A stretch of 40,192 nt of DNA from QHCF01 sp003244275 (GTDB taxonomy: Bacteria; Actinomycetota; Acidimicrobiia; Acidimicrobiales; QHCF01), in contig DAIROT010000016.1 of the NCBI GenBank assembly GCA_036806345.1, forward strand, positions 1 to 40,192, given 5' to 3'. Position 1 is the first letter of the stretch. Every line of letters begins with the position of its first letter. Position numbers and translations under genes: made by a program. Below, piece after piece: positions 30,326-38,655 of the stretch. Under the pieces are notes generated by a model. It saw only the letters and a program-made list of their open reading frames with translations. It was not told where the DNA came from and ran no database searches.

Positions 30326-31983
30326 TGAGGCCGGGCCCGACGGTACCGGCGGATCAGAGCATTGGTCGAGCTGTCGTGGCCCAGCCGATCCTCAGAGGGG
30401 CACTCGAGCTCGGGCTCGATGTCGTCAGCCAGGATCTTTCCCAGTTCGACTCCCCACTGGTCGAAGGAGTCGATGCCCCACAGGGCGCCCTCGGTGAACA
30501 CCTTGTGCTCGTAGAGGGCAATCAGCTTTCCGAGGCTCTCAGGTGTGAGGCGGTCCAGGAGTATCGAGGTGGTGGGCCGGTTGCCCGGGCACACCCGATG
30601 GGGCACCTGCCAGTTGGGTATGCCCCTCCCGGACAGGGTGGAAGCGTCCCGGCCAAAGGCCAGGGCCTCGGCCTGGGCGAACATGTTGGCCGTCAGTAGA
30701 TCATGGTGGTGATCCAGGTCGTGCGAGTGCCCCTGCGCCTCCACTGGATTCCAGAAACCGATGAGATCGGCCGGTACCAGCCTGGTCCCTTGGTGGAGCA
30801 GTTGATAGAAGGCGTGCTGGCCGTTGGTCCCCGGCTGACCCCAGATTATGGGAGCGGTCGGGTAGTCGACCGGGCGGCCGGCCAGATCAACGCGCTTGCC
30901 GTTGGACTCCATCTCCAGTTGCTGAAGGTAGGCGGGCAGGCGCCACAGGTACCGGCTGTAAGGCAGCACCGCCTGGGTCTGCGCCCCCAGGAAGTCGTTG
31001 TACCAGACCGACAGCAGGCCCAACAGCACCGGCAGGTTGGCCTCAAAGGGGGCAGTGCGAAAGTGCTCGTCAATTGCATGCAGGCCAGCCAGCATCTGGT
31101 CGAACTGGTCGACTCCGATGGCCAGCATGAGGGTCAGGCCGACGGCCGAGTCGTAGGAGTACCGTCCACCCACCCAGTCCCAGAAGCCGAACATGTTGGC
31201 GGTATCAATACCAAAGGCCCCCACCCCTTCGGCGTTGGTGGACACCGCCACGAAGTGCCTGGCCACCGCCCGGTCATCACCCCCCAGCCCAGCCACCAGC
31301 CATTCCCGGGCGCTGTTGGCGTTGGTGAGCGTCTCCTCGGTGTGCCAGCTCTTGGAACACACGACGAACAGGGTGCGAGCGGGATCGAGATCCCTGGTGG
31401 CCTCGGTCAGCTCTGCCCCGTCGACATTCGAGACAAAGCGAAACACTCGCCCCCGATCGCTGTAAGCCTTGAGTGCCTCATAGGCCATGGCCGGCCCCAG
31501 GTCAGAGCCCCCTATACCGATGTTCACCACATTGGTCAGTGGCTCGCCGGTGTGACCGCGCCATGCGCCGCTGCGCACGGCGTCAGTGAACTGGGCCATC
31601 CGGTCCAGCACCGAGTGCACCTCAGGCACCACATCGGCACCGTCCACCACGATCGAGGCGGATCTCGGGGCCCGCAGGGCGACATGCAACACCGCTCGTC
31701 CCTCCGAGACGTTGATCTTCTCCCCCGCGAACATGGCATCGATGCGCTGACGCAGCCCGGACTGGTTGGCCAGGGCCACCAGCAGGCCCAGGGTGTCCTC
31801 GCCCATCAAGTTCTTCGAGTAGTCGAGGTAGATTCCACAGGCCTCGGCCACCATGCGCTCGCCCCGGGCCGGATCGGCGGCGAAGCGTCCGGTCAGAGTG
31901 GTGCTCGCCGCCTGCCTGGCCTGATCCACCAGTGCCGACCAAGCCGGCTGCCGGCTGGCGGGAATTGGCTCCGATCCGGTCAT
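30322..31983 (-). CDS. pgi: Glucose-6-phosphate isomerase
   Basis: The 553-residue enzyme interconverts glucose 6-phosphate and fructose 6-phosphate. Diagnostic segments are VNIGIGGSDLGPAMAYEAL, the first signature DWVGGRYSYDSAVGL, GQPGTNGQHAFYQLLHQGT with the catalytic Glu/His region, and the second signature GIDSFDQWGVELGKIL near residues 505-520. The phosphate loop reads CSKSWHTEETLTN instead of the usual SKTFTT-x-ET, so Thr is replaced by Ser and the middle residues differ. ATG 31983 overlaps the zwf stop (ATGA); an upstream in-frame start would extend into zwf. It sits between zwf and a YihY gene and controls the split between glycolysis and the pentose-phosphate route. Confidence 0.95.
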   Translation of the reverse strand: MTGSEPIPASRQPAWSALVDQARQAASTTLTGRFAADPARGERMVAEACGIYLDYSKNLMGEDTLGLLVALANQSGLRQRIDAMFAGEKINVSEGRAVLHVALRAPRSASIVVDGADVVPEVHSVLDRMAQFTDAVRSGAWRGHTGEPLTNVVNIGIGGSDLGPAMAYEALKAYSDRGRVFRFVSNVDGAELTEATRDLDPARTLFVVCSKSWHTEETLTNANSAREWLVAGLGGDDRAVARHFVAVSTNAEGVGAFGIDTANMFGFWDWVGGRYSYDSAVGLTLMLAIGVDQFDQMLAGLHAIDEHFRTAPFEANLPVLLGLLSVWYNDFLGAQTQAVLPYSRYLWRLPAYLQQLEMESNGKRVDLAGRPVDYPTAPIIWGQPGTNGQHAFYQLLHQGTRLVPADLIGFWNPVEAQGHSHDLDHHHDLLTANMFAQAEALAFGRDASTLSGRGIPNWQVPHRVCPGNRPTTSILLDRLTPESLGKLIALYEHKVFTEGALWGIDSFDQWGVELGKILADDIEPELECPSEDRLGHDSSTNALIRRYRRARPQ

Positions 31984-33377
31984 GGCTGAGCCGCCGGCGC
32001 CGGGTCGTTCCATCCGCCCCGGTCGGACATGAGGGCGTTCGCCTCCTTGGGGCCCCAGGTTCCGGGCTGATAGCTGTACAGGGGCGATGACCCGTCCAGC
32101 ACGCCATCCACCACCGCCCAGCCAGCCTCGACCGCGTCCTCCCGGGCGAACAGGGACGCATCACCTCGCAAGGCGTCGCCGAGCAGGCGCTCATACGGGC
32201 GCAGCTCGGCTCCCGCCGCCTGCTCATGCAGGGCCAGCTCCACCTCGTTGCCCACCATGGCCTCGCCCGGGGCCTTGACCCGAGCCCCCAGGGAGATGGT
32301 GACGTCGGGGCTGAGGCGGAACCGCACGTAATTAGGTGCTCCCGATCGGTCCTGGCCCAACACGGCCTCTGGTGGGCGACGCAGGCGAACCAGGACCTCG
32401 GTGGCAGTTGTTGGAAGGCACTTGCCGGCCCGTACGTAAAAGGGAACACCCGACCAGCGCCAGGTGTCGACGTGGCTGCGAAGGGCGGCGAAGGTCTCCA
32501 CCTGGGAGTCTGGTGCCACTCCATCCTCCTCCCGGTAACCGACGAACTGGCCACGCACCACGTTGGCCGGCCGCAGGGGAGGGATGGCCCTCAGCACCTT
32601 GGCCTTCTCGTCCCGGACGTCTCCGTGCCCGTAGCCCGCCGGTGGCTCCATGGCCAGCAGGGCGACCACCTGGAGCATGTGATTCTGCACCACGTCTCGA
32701 ATGGCGCCTGTCTGGTCGTAGAAGCGGCCCCTGCCCTGCACCCCGAAGCTCTCGGCCATGGTCACCTGCACGCTTGACACATAGGTGCGGTTCCAAATTG
32801 GCTCCAAAAAGGAGTTGGCGAACCGAAAGTAGAGCAGCCCCAGCACGGCCTCCTTGCCCAGGTAGTGGTCGATGCGGTAGATCGAGTCCTCCGGGAAGAA
32901 GGCGTGCAACACCTCGTTCAGCTGCCGGGCCGAGGCCAGGTCGCGACCGAACGGCTTCTCCACCACCACCCGGCCCCCTCGAGCGCATCCTGACTTGCTC
33001 AGTGCGCCCACCACGGTGGCAAACAGCGACGGGGGTATGGCCAGGTAGTGCAGGGGGCGCTTGGCCGTCCCCAGCTTGGCCCTGAGCAGGTCAAACGTGT
33101 CGGGGTCCTCATAGTCTCCGTCCACATAGTCCACCAGCCCAGCCAGGGTGGCGAAGGTCGTATCGTCCAGCATCTGGTGGTGGCGGAGACTGTCCCGGGC
33201 CCGGTCGAGCAGCCTCTCCCGGTCCCAGCCCGCCTTGGCCACCCCGATCACGGGTACCTTGAGGTGGTTGCGTCGCACCATGGCGGCCAGCGCCGGGAAT
33301 ATCTGCTTGTAGGCCAGGTCTCCGGTGGCCCCGAAGAACACCAGGGCGTCGGCCTGGCGGGGTGATCCGGTCCCCAT
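31980..33377 (-). CDS. zwf: Glucose-6-phosphate 1-dehydrogenase
   Basis: The 465-residue enzyme oxidises glucose 6-phosphate to 6-phosphogluconolactone with NAD(P)+. The nucleotide-binding start is ALVFFGATGDLAYKQIFPAL near residues 11-30. The catalytic signature RIDHYLGKE is at 168-176, VVVEKPFGRDLASAR at 137-151, and later conserved stretches include FYDQTGAIRDVVQNH and VPFYVRAGKCLP. The ATG at 33377 lacks a clear Shine-Dalgarno; instead a perfect 7-bp hairpin lies 9 bp upstream. It is the first gene of zwf-pgi-yihY and divergent from gnd across 131 bp, so both oxidative pentose-phosphate dehydrogenases share one control region. No opcA, tal or tkt is next to it. Confidence 0.95.
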   Translation of the reverse strand: MGTGSPRQADALVFFGATGDLAYKQIFPALAAMVRRNHLKVPVIGVAKAGWDRERLLDRARDSLRHHQMLDDTTFATLAGLVDYVDGDYEDPDTFDLLRAKLGTAKRPLHYLAIPPSLFATVVGALSKSGCARGGRVVVEKPFGRDLASARQLNEVLHAFFPEDSIYRIDHYLGKEAVLGLLYFRFANSFLEPIWNRTYVSSVQVTMAESFGVQGRGRFYDQTGAIRDVVQNHMLQVVALLAMEPPAGYGHGDVRDEKAKVLRAIPPLRPANVVRGQFVGYREEDGVAPDSQVETFAALRSHVDTWRWSGVPFYVRAGKCLPTTATEVLVRLRRPPEAVLGQDRSGAPNYVRFRLSPDVTISLGARVKAPGEAMVGNEVELALHEQAAGAELRPYERLLGDALRGDASLFAREDAVEAGWAVVDGVLDGSSPLYSYQPGTWGPKEANALMSDRGGWNDPAPAAQP

Positions 33378-33386
33378 CAGTGCAAT

Positions 33387-33406
33387 CCGGCGCTGTGTGG
33401 CGCCGG
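33387..33406. promoter_or_regulatory. Hairpin directly upstream of zwf
   Basis: CCGGCGC and GCGCCGG form a perfect 7-bp stem with a 6-nt loop, ending 9 nt before the zwf ATG. It covers the place a ribosome-binding site would occupy, so it may tune translation, or it may be an operator in the shared zwf/gnd intergenic region. Confidence 0.4.
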
Positions 33407-33508
33407 CCAGTTCGGGGAAGGGTTGGCTTGCTGGCTCATGGTCGACAGGCTAGAGCAGAGGTGGTCCACAGCACCTGCTCCGCAGGGGCAACGTAGGAAG
33501 GAGCACAG

Positions 33509-34540
33509 ATGCAACTCGGAATGGTGGGATTGGGGCGGATGGGTGCCAACCTGGTGCGACGCCTCATGGCTGCCGGCCACGACTGCGTGGTCTTCGACGT
33601 CGATCCAGGAGCGGTCGAGGCCCTCGAGAACGAGGGAGCGGTCGCCTCGTCATCCATCGAGGACTTCGTGTCCAAGCTGAGCGTTCCTCGGTCAGTGTGG
33701 GTGATGGTCCCGGCTGGGACCATCACCGAGCAGACGGTGAAGGGTGTGGCTGACCGGATGGAGGCAGGTGATGTGGTCATCGACGGGGGCAACTCCTACT
33801 ACCGGGACGACATCGCCCGGGCCCAGGCCCTCGCCGAGAGGGGTGTCCACTACGTCGACGTCGGGACCAGCGGGGGGGTCTGGGGACTGGAGCGAGGCTA
33901 CTGCCTGATGATCGGGGGCGAGGATCAGGTGGTCGAGCGGCTCCAGCCGCTGTTTGCTGCCATCGCACCCGGGGTCGAGGCCGCGGCTCGGACCCCGGGG
34001 CTCACCGGGGACCCATCGCCGGCCGAGCAGGGCTGGTTGCACTGCGGACCGGTGGGGGCCGGCCACTTCGTCAAGATGGTCCACAACGGCATCGAGTACG
34101 GGGCCATGGCCGCCTATGCCGAGGGCCTCAACATCTTGCATCACGCCAACGCCGGAGCCGCCCAGGGCAGTTCCGACGCCGAGACGGCGCCCCTCGAGCA
34201 CCCCGAGTTCTACCGCTACGATCTCGACCTGTCAGCGGTGACCGAGGTCTGGAGGCGGGGCAGCGTTATAGCGTCCTGGTTGCTGGACCTGACCGCAGAT
34301 GCCTTCGCCCAGTCACAAGATCTGCATGAGTTCGCCGGACGGGTCTCGGACTCAGGTGAGGGTCGTTGGACGGCCATCGCCGCCATTGAGGAAGGCGTAC
34401 CGGCCCCGGTTCTCTCCTCTGCGCTGTATTCCCGGTTCGCCTCCCGGGACCTGGACCAGTTTGCCAACCAGGTGCTGTCGGCCATGCGCAAGGGCTTCGG
34501 AGGCCATCCCGAGAAACCGGCCGAGAAACCGGCCGAGTAA
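33509..34540 (+). CDS. gnd: 6-phosphogluconate dehydrogenase (decarboxylating), short form
   Basis: The 343-residue product is the short actinobacterial/GntZ-type enzyme. It has the NAD(P) motif GMVGLGRMGANLVRRL near residues 4-19, VMVPAGTI, the substrate stretch DVGTSGGVWGLERGYCLMIG near 118-137, and catalytic Lys in HFVKMVHNGIEYGAM. It oxidatively decarboxylates 6-phosphogluconate to ribulose 5-phosphate. ATG 33509 follows GGAAGGAG. The C-terminus ends in a 12-bp tandem repeat (EKPAEKPAE), and the stop codon TAA is created within the third repeat unit. It is divergent from zwf and convergent with the aldose epimerase gene, with a hairpin between. Confidence 0.92.
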   Translation: MQLGMVGLGRMGANLVRRLMAAGHDCVVFDVDPGAVEALENEGAVASSSIEDFVSKLSVPRSVWVMVPAGTITEQTVKGVADRMEAGDVVIDGGNSYYRDDIARAQALAERGVHYVDVGTSGGVWGLERGYCLMIGGEDQVVERLQPLFAAIAPGVEAAARTPGLTGDPSPAEQGWLHCGPVGAGHFVKMVHNGIEYGAMAAYAEGLNILHHANAGAAQGSSDAETAPLEHPEFYRYDLDLSAVTEVWRRGSVIASWLLDLTADAFAQSQDLHEFAGRVSDSGEGRWTAIAAIEEGVPAPVLSSALYSRFASRDLDQFANQVLSAMRKGFGGHPEKPAEKPAE

Positions 34541-34546
34541 CCGGCC
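34511..34546 (+). repeat. 12-bp tandem repeat spanning the gnd stop codon
   Basis: GAGAAACCGGCC at 34511-34522 and 34523-34534, then GAGTAACCGGCC at 34535-34546, where AAA has become the stop TAA. Confidence 0.95.
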
Positions 34547-34562
34547 GGGTAGGACCCGCCGG
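34541..34562. terminator. Hairpin between convergent gnd and aldose epimerase genes
   Basis: CCGG-(bulged C)-CGGGT, loop AGG, ACCCG-CCGG: a 9-bp stem with one bulge, directly after the gnd stop. No T-run follows on either strand, so termination strength is uncertain. The position between convergent genes supports a bidirectional terminator. Confidence 0.4.
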
Positions 34563-34591
34563 GACAAGCGCAACCCGCCCAGCTCCGGGTC

Positions 34592-35542
34592 TCAGACCAG
34601 GCGAGCCCCCCAGTTGGTGGTAACCGACTGGCCGGGCTCCAGGCGGATGACACCCTCGCCGGTCTGGAAGGCGTTGGGTGGGCAGGTCATGGGCTCAGTA
34701 CCCAGCCCCTGTCGGCGCCGGGGCGCACTGAGGGTGTCACCGGTGTAGATCTCGATGATCGGGTAGTGCTCGTCCACCCACAGCTCGGCCCGATGGCCGT
34801 CGGGAGCGGCCAGACGTGCCCAGGCCCGTCCCGCATCATCTCGCTCCAGGTCCGTGAAGGCGAAGTCGATCTGCTGGTCCCCCAGTACCTTGCCGCCGCG
34901 GAAGTCGAATGATGTGCCCTCCACCGTTTCCTGGCCGGTCGGCAGTTGGCGGTCGTTGTCGGTGAGTATGCGGGTATCGGCCTTCAGGGTCAGCGTGCAG
35001 TCGTCGACGGGGCCCGTCCCGGGCGAGAGATAGGGATGCTGGCCGCAGCCGTAGGGGCAGGCCTGGTCGCCGACGTTGGTGGCGGTTGTCTGCACCTCCA
35101 GCCCTTCGTCACCCAACTGGTAGGCCACCTTGACGTCCAGGGTGAACGGGAAACCCATGAGCGGGTAGAGCCGGGCCTCCATGACCACCCTGCTGGGCTC
35201 CTGCTCCAGGGCCTGCCAGGACCGCCAGCGCAGAAAGCCGTGGATGGCGTTGCTCTTCTCCGGCTCAGTCAGGGCCACCTGATGGTCGGTGCCCTCGAAA
35301 CGGTACCGGCCGTCGCCCAGGCGGTTGGGCCAGGGGATGAGCGGCGCCCCGTGGGCTCCGTCGCACATGGCCTCGGCCGGGTAAGGGTTCAGGACCGGTC
35401 GTCCGGCCCACTCGTAGGCACGGATGCCTCCGCCCACCTCCACGATGGTGGCTCGCTGGTCGCCACTGGTGATCTCGAACTGCTGACCCGACGGCCGTGT
35501 CTTCATCTCCGGCTGGGCCTCCATTCCCGGCTGTGCCGTCAT
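34592..35542 (-). CDS. Aldose 1-epimerase (galactose mutarotase family)
   Basis: The 316-residue beta-sandwich enzyme interconverts alpha and beta anomers of free aldoses. Conserved features are LIPWPNRLGDGRYRFEG, the substrate His in NAIHGFLRW near residue 96, the catalytic His in CGQHPYLSPG near 168, and the catalytic Glu region near the end in FQTGEGVIRLEPGQ. ATG 35542 lies 5 bp after the SDR stop, and an in-frame start far upstream would only read antisense noise. The first dozen residues are a Met/Gln/Pro-rich run, and ATG at M13 (MKTRPSG) is an alternative. Close linkage to a glucose-dehydrogenase-type SDR suggests supply of the beta anomer for oxidation. Confidence 0.9.
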   Translation of the reverse strand: MTAQPGMEAQPEMKTRPSGQQFEITSGDQRATIVEVGGGIRAYEWAGRPVLNPYPAEAMCDGAHGAPLIPWPNRLGDGRYRFEGTDHQVALTEPEKSNAIHGFLRWRSWQALEQEPSRVVMEARLYPLMGFPFTLDVKVAYQLGDEGLEVQTTATNVGDQACPYGCGQHPYLSPGTGPVDDCTLTLKADTRILTDNDRQLPTGQETVEGTSFDFRGGKVLGDQQIDFAFTDLERDDAGRAWARLAAPDGHRAELWVDEHYPIIEIYTGDTLSAPRRRQGLGTEPMTCPPNAFQTGEGVIRLEPGQSVTTNWGARLV

Positions 35543-35547
35543 CCCCG

Positions 35548-36318
35548 CTACACGAACTTCGGGTAGAGGGACATGCCACCGTCGACCACGATTGTCGTGC
35601 CGGTCACGTAACCGGCCTGGTCGCTGCCCGCCCAGGCCACCGCGGCGGCGATCTCCTCGGGCTGGCCCATGCGCCCGAGGGGGATCTCGGACTCGACCGC
35701 GTGCTTGGCCTCCGGGTCGTCCAGGACGAACTGGTTGATGGGGGTGGCGATGGCACCTGGCGCGATGTTGCATACCCGAATGCCCTTGGGAGCCAACTCG
35801 CGGGCGGCCGTCTGCATCAACAGCTTGAGCCCCCCCTTGGTGGCGCAGTAATGGGCGAAGCCGGGCCAGGGGATGAACTCGTGCACGCTGGACATGTTGA
35901 CCACCACCCCGTGGCCGGCACCGGCCATGACCTTGGCCGCCTCCCGCAGGCAGAGGAAGGCGCCGGTGAGATTGGTCCGGATGACCGCTGACCAGTCCTT
36001 CTCGGACATCTCCAGCAACGGGATCTGCTTCTCGATCCCCGCATTGTTCACCAGCAGGTCCAGGCCCCCGAGTCTGTCGGCGGCCTGGCTCACCATGGCC
36101 ACCACTGCGTCCTCGTCACCGACGTCGGCCCGTATGGCCAAGCCGGTGCCCCCGGACCGCTCGACTGATCGAACGACCGCCTGGGCGTCGTCGGCCTCCT
36201 TGTCCGAGTAGTAGTTGACGCATACCGAGGCCCCTTCCTGGCCCAGCCTCTCGGCGGTGGCCCTGCCAATCCCGCTCGAGGCTCCGGTGACCAGGGCCTT
36301 GCGTCCTTGAAGAAGCAT
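35548..36318 (-). CDS. Short-chain dehydrogenase (glucose 1-dehydrogenase type)
   Basis: The 256-residue classical SDR has the cofactor motif VTGASSGIGRATAERL at residues 10-25, NNAG near 91-94, the catalytic Ser-Tyr-Lys in NMSSVHEFIPWPGFAHYCATK near 140-160, and the C-terminal TGTTIVVDGGMSLYP. The VHEFIPWPGFAHYCATKGG stretch and overall length match Bacillus-type glucose 1-dehydrogenases, but related SDRs oxidise other sugars and polyols. The basic-region SDKEADD after strand 2 is compatible with either NAD or NADP. ATG 36318 has TAGGTT 6 nt upstream, suggesting a leaderless mRNA. It is followed 5 bp later by the mutarotase gene. Confidence 0.88.
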   Translation of the reverse strand: MLLQGRKALVTGASSGIGRATAERLGQEGASVCVNYYSDKEADDAQAVVRSVERSGGTGLAIRADVGDEDAVVAMVSQAADRLGGLDLLVNNAGIEKQIPLLEMSEKDWSAVIRTNLTGAFLCLREAAKVMAGAGHGVVVNMSSVHEFIPWPGFAHYCATKGGLKLLMQTAARELAPKGIRVCNIAPGAIATPINQFVLDDPEAKHAVESEIPLGRMGQPEEIAAAVAWAGSDQAGYVTGTTIVVDGGMSLYPKFV

Positions 36319-36358
36319 GAAGCGAACCTACCCGATGACCGACTACCCCGTCCCTTGC

Positions 36359-37468
36359 TCAGGTGGCAAAGCGGGCGGCATCAGCTTCCTTGAACTCCAG
36401 ACCCAGGCCAGGCCGGGAGCGGTCCGGGCGAAGTACGCCACCGGGCTCAGGTTCGAGGACACCGTCGAAGAAGATGCGCTCGATGCGCTCGTGGTCGTGG
36501 AAGTACTCGAGATGGCGCAGGTGCCAGATGGCGGTACAGGCGTGGGCGCTCACCTGGGGAGCGCAGTGAGCTGAGAGGTCCATACCGCGGGCGTCGCAGA
36601 GAGCGCCCACCATCAAGAAGCCAGTGATGCCGCCGCAGCGGGTCACGTCGGCCTGGAGGCAGTCCACCGCCCGGGCGTCCAGCATCCGCTGGAAGTATGG
36701 AAGGTCATAGCCGTACTCGCCGGCCGTGATATCAAGCCCTGGCGGCCCGTGCTCCACCAGGAGGTGCAGCCCTTCCAGGTCGTCCGAGCTGACCGGTTCC
36801 TCCAACCAGGTCACCCCGGCTTCGGCGTAGCAGCGGGCCCAAGCCAGGGCCTGCTTGCGCTGGTAGGCGCCGTTGGCGTCCACGAACAGGGTGGCTCGGC
36901 CGCCGATGGCATCCAGGGCAACTCGGAGACGATCGCCATCTTGTTCGGGATGACGTCCCACCTTCATCTTGACCCGAGGGATGCCCGCCTCGACCCAGCC
37001 CGCCAGCTGGTCGGCCAGGGTCGCCAAAGTGTACGAGGTGAACCCCCCGCTGCCGTAGATGGGGACAGTCTCGTGAAAGGCGTCGATGGCCACTACCAAT
37101 GGCACATTCAGCAGGCGCGCCTTGAGATCCCAGAGGGCCACGTCCACCGCCGAGATGGCGGTGCCGACGATGCCGGGCCGCCCCAGGTTGCGGATGGCAT
37201 GGACCATGGCATCCCAGGAGGCCCCGACGGCCAGGGCATCCCGGCCCTTCACCACGCCGGCCAGCTTGGAACTGATCACTGTGGCCGCGGCCGGGCCGGC
37301 GTAGGTGTAACCAATCCCAGTACGGCCGCCGGCTCGGGCTCGGACAAGCACCATAGTGGTGGAGTCCCAGGTCAGGGTACCATCGGACTCCACCTGATCG
37401 GTTGGAATCTCGTAGACCGAGACATCCAGGCCCTCGATGGGGATGTTGTCGCCGGCGGTGGTGGACAT
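36359..37468 (-). CDS. Enolase-superfamily enzyme, mandelate racemase group (probable sugar-acid dehydratase)
   Basis: The 369-residue enzyme has a capping N-terminal domain and a TIM barrel with all superfamily catalytic residues in place. These are the KxK pair Lys167/Lys169 in RVKMKVG, metal ligands Asp197 (VDANGAY), Glu223 or Glu224 (WLEEP) and Glu251 (TAGEYGYD), then Asp274 (ADVTRCGG) and the general-base His301 (SAHCAP). This is the mandelate-racemase subgroup that includes gluconate, galactonate and fuconate dehydratases; the exact acid cannot be told. ATG 37468 is used (TAGGTC 6 nt upstream); a TTG two codons earlier is the alternative. Downstream are the SDR and mutarotase, so an aldose-oxidation route is plausible. 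Confidence 0.87.
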   Translation of the reverse strand: MSTTAGDNIPIEGLDVSVYEIPTDQVESDGTLTWDSTTMVLVRARAGGRTGIGYTYAGPAAATVISSKLAGVVKGRDALAVGASWDAMVHAIRNLGRPGIVGTAISAVDVALWDLKARLLNVPLVVAIDAFHETVPIYGSGGFTSYTLATLADQLAGWVEAGIPRVKMKVGRHPEQDGDRLRVALDAIGGRATLFVDANGAYQRKQALAWARCYAEAGVTWLEEPVSSDDLEGLHLLVEHGPPGLDITAGEYGYDLPYFQRMLDARAVDCLQADVTRCGGITGFLMVGALCDARGMDLSAHCAPQVSAHACTAIWHLRHLEYFHDHERIERIFFDGVLEPEPGGVLRPDRSRPGLGLEFKEADAARFAT

Positions 37469-37554
37469 GACCAAGACCTACCCTGGGGACCAGCCCCGGG
37501 AAACGAGGGCAGCGTCCACCTCCGCCTCTCCCCCAGGCGACTTGAGCCTGCTGT

Positions 37555-38655
37555 TCAGGTCAGCGTCACCATATTGTCGCGATGCACGATCTCGGTCACT
37601 CCCTCGCCCGGTAGGTCGCTGGTGCGCCGACCTATCCACCGGGCCACCTGGTGAGATGGGTGGCGCACCAGGCCCTTGGCGAAGACCGTCCCGTCTGGTC
37701 CCTCGATCTCCACCGCCTGGTCAGCCGAGAAGTCCCCCCGCACCCCCACCACCCCGGCTGGCAGGAGCGAGCTTCCCCGCTCGCTGAGGGCAGCTCGGGC
37801 ACCGGCGTCCACCACCAGCGTGCCGGAGGCACCGATCGCGAAGGCGATCCACAACTTGCGGGCCGACAAGTGCCGGTCATGGGCCCGCACAGCGGTTCCC
37901 ACTCCGACCTCCCCAGCCACCGCACCCGCCAATACGCCCGGGCGAGCGGCAGCTGCGATGATCACCGCCACCCCTGACCAGGCGGCAATTCGCGCCGCAG
38001 CCAGCTTGGACGCCATGCCGCCGCTGCCCCGGGCGCTCCCGGGGCCCCCGGCCACGGCTTCCAACTGGTGATCGATCTCAATCACTTCCTCGATGAGACT
38101 GGCCTGGCTGTCCAAACGGGGATCGGCGCTGAGCAGCCCCGTGGTGTCGGTGAGCAGGACCAGCAGGTCAGCCCCCACCAGGTGAGCCACCAGTGCGGCC
38201 AGGCGGTCGTTGTCCCCGAAGCGGATCTCGTCGTCGGCCACGGCATCGTTCTCGTTGACCACCGGGACCACCCCCAACTCGAGCAGTCGAGCAAGGGTCT
38301 GGCGAGCGTGCAGGTACTGCTGGCGATGGGTGAAGTCGAGGGGCGCCAGCAGGACCTGTCCGGCCGCCAGGCCCTGGCGCTCCAGCACGTCGTTGTAGAC
38401 CCGCATCAGCCGGATCTGGCCCACTGCGGCAATGGCCTGCAAGGTGGCCAGGTCGGTCGGTCTGTCCCGCCCCATCCCGAGCTTGGCCAGAGCCGGCAGC
38501 CCAGCGGTGATGGCGCCTGACGTCACGATCACCACTTGGTGGCCGACGACTTTGAGGTCGGCCACCTCGCGGCAGAGCTTCTCAATGGCCGCCTCGTCGA
38601 CCGAGCCATCGGCATCGGTCACCGACGAGGTGCCCATCTTGACCACCACGATCAC
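37555..38655 (-). CDS. proB: Glutamate 5-kinase
   Basis: The 366-residue product has an amino-acid-kinase domain (about residues 1-255) and a PUA domain (about 275-360). Kinase features are VVVKMGTSSVT at the start, VIVTSGAITAGLPAL near 42-56, VVPVVNENDAVADDEIRFGD near 128-147 and GSGGMASKLAAARIA near 211-225. It phosphorylates glutamate in the first step of proline synthesis. GTG 38655 overlaps the obg stop by 4 bp (GTGA), so obg and proB are coupled, the usual actinobacterial order. The normal next gene, proA, is absent; the enolase-family gene follows after 86 bp. Confidence 0.93.
   Translation of the reverse strand: MIVVVKMGTSSVTDADGSVDEAAIEKLCREVADLKVVGHQVVIVTSGAITAGLPALAKLGMGRDRPTDLATLQAIAAVGQIRLMRVYNDVLERQGLAAGQVLLAPLDFTHRQQYLHARQTLARLLELGVVPVVNENDAVADDEIRFGDNDRLAALVAHLVGADLLVLLTDTTGLLSADPRLDSQASLIEEVIEIDHQLEAVAGGPGSARGSGGMASKLAAARIAAWSGVAVIIAAAARPGVLAGAVAGEVGVGTAVRAHDRHLSARKLWIAFAIGASGTLVVDAGARAALSERGSSLLPAGVVGVRGDFSADQAVEIEGPDGTVFAKGLVRHPSHQVARWIGRRTSDLPGEGVTEIVHRDNMVTLT

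Noticed and set aside
30703..31989. A 428-codon plus-strand frame opposite pgi
   Set aside because: It is a shadow of pgi, whose two signatures are unambiguous on the minus strand.
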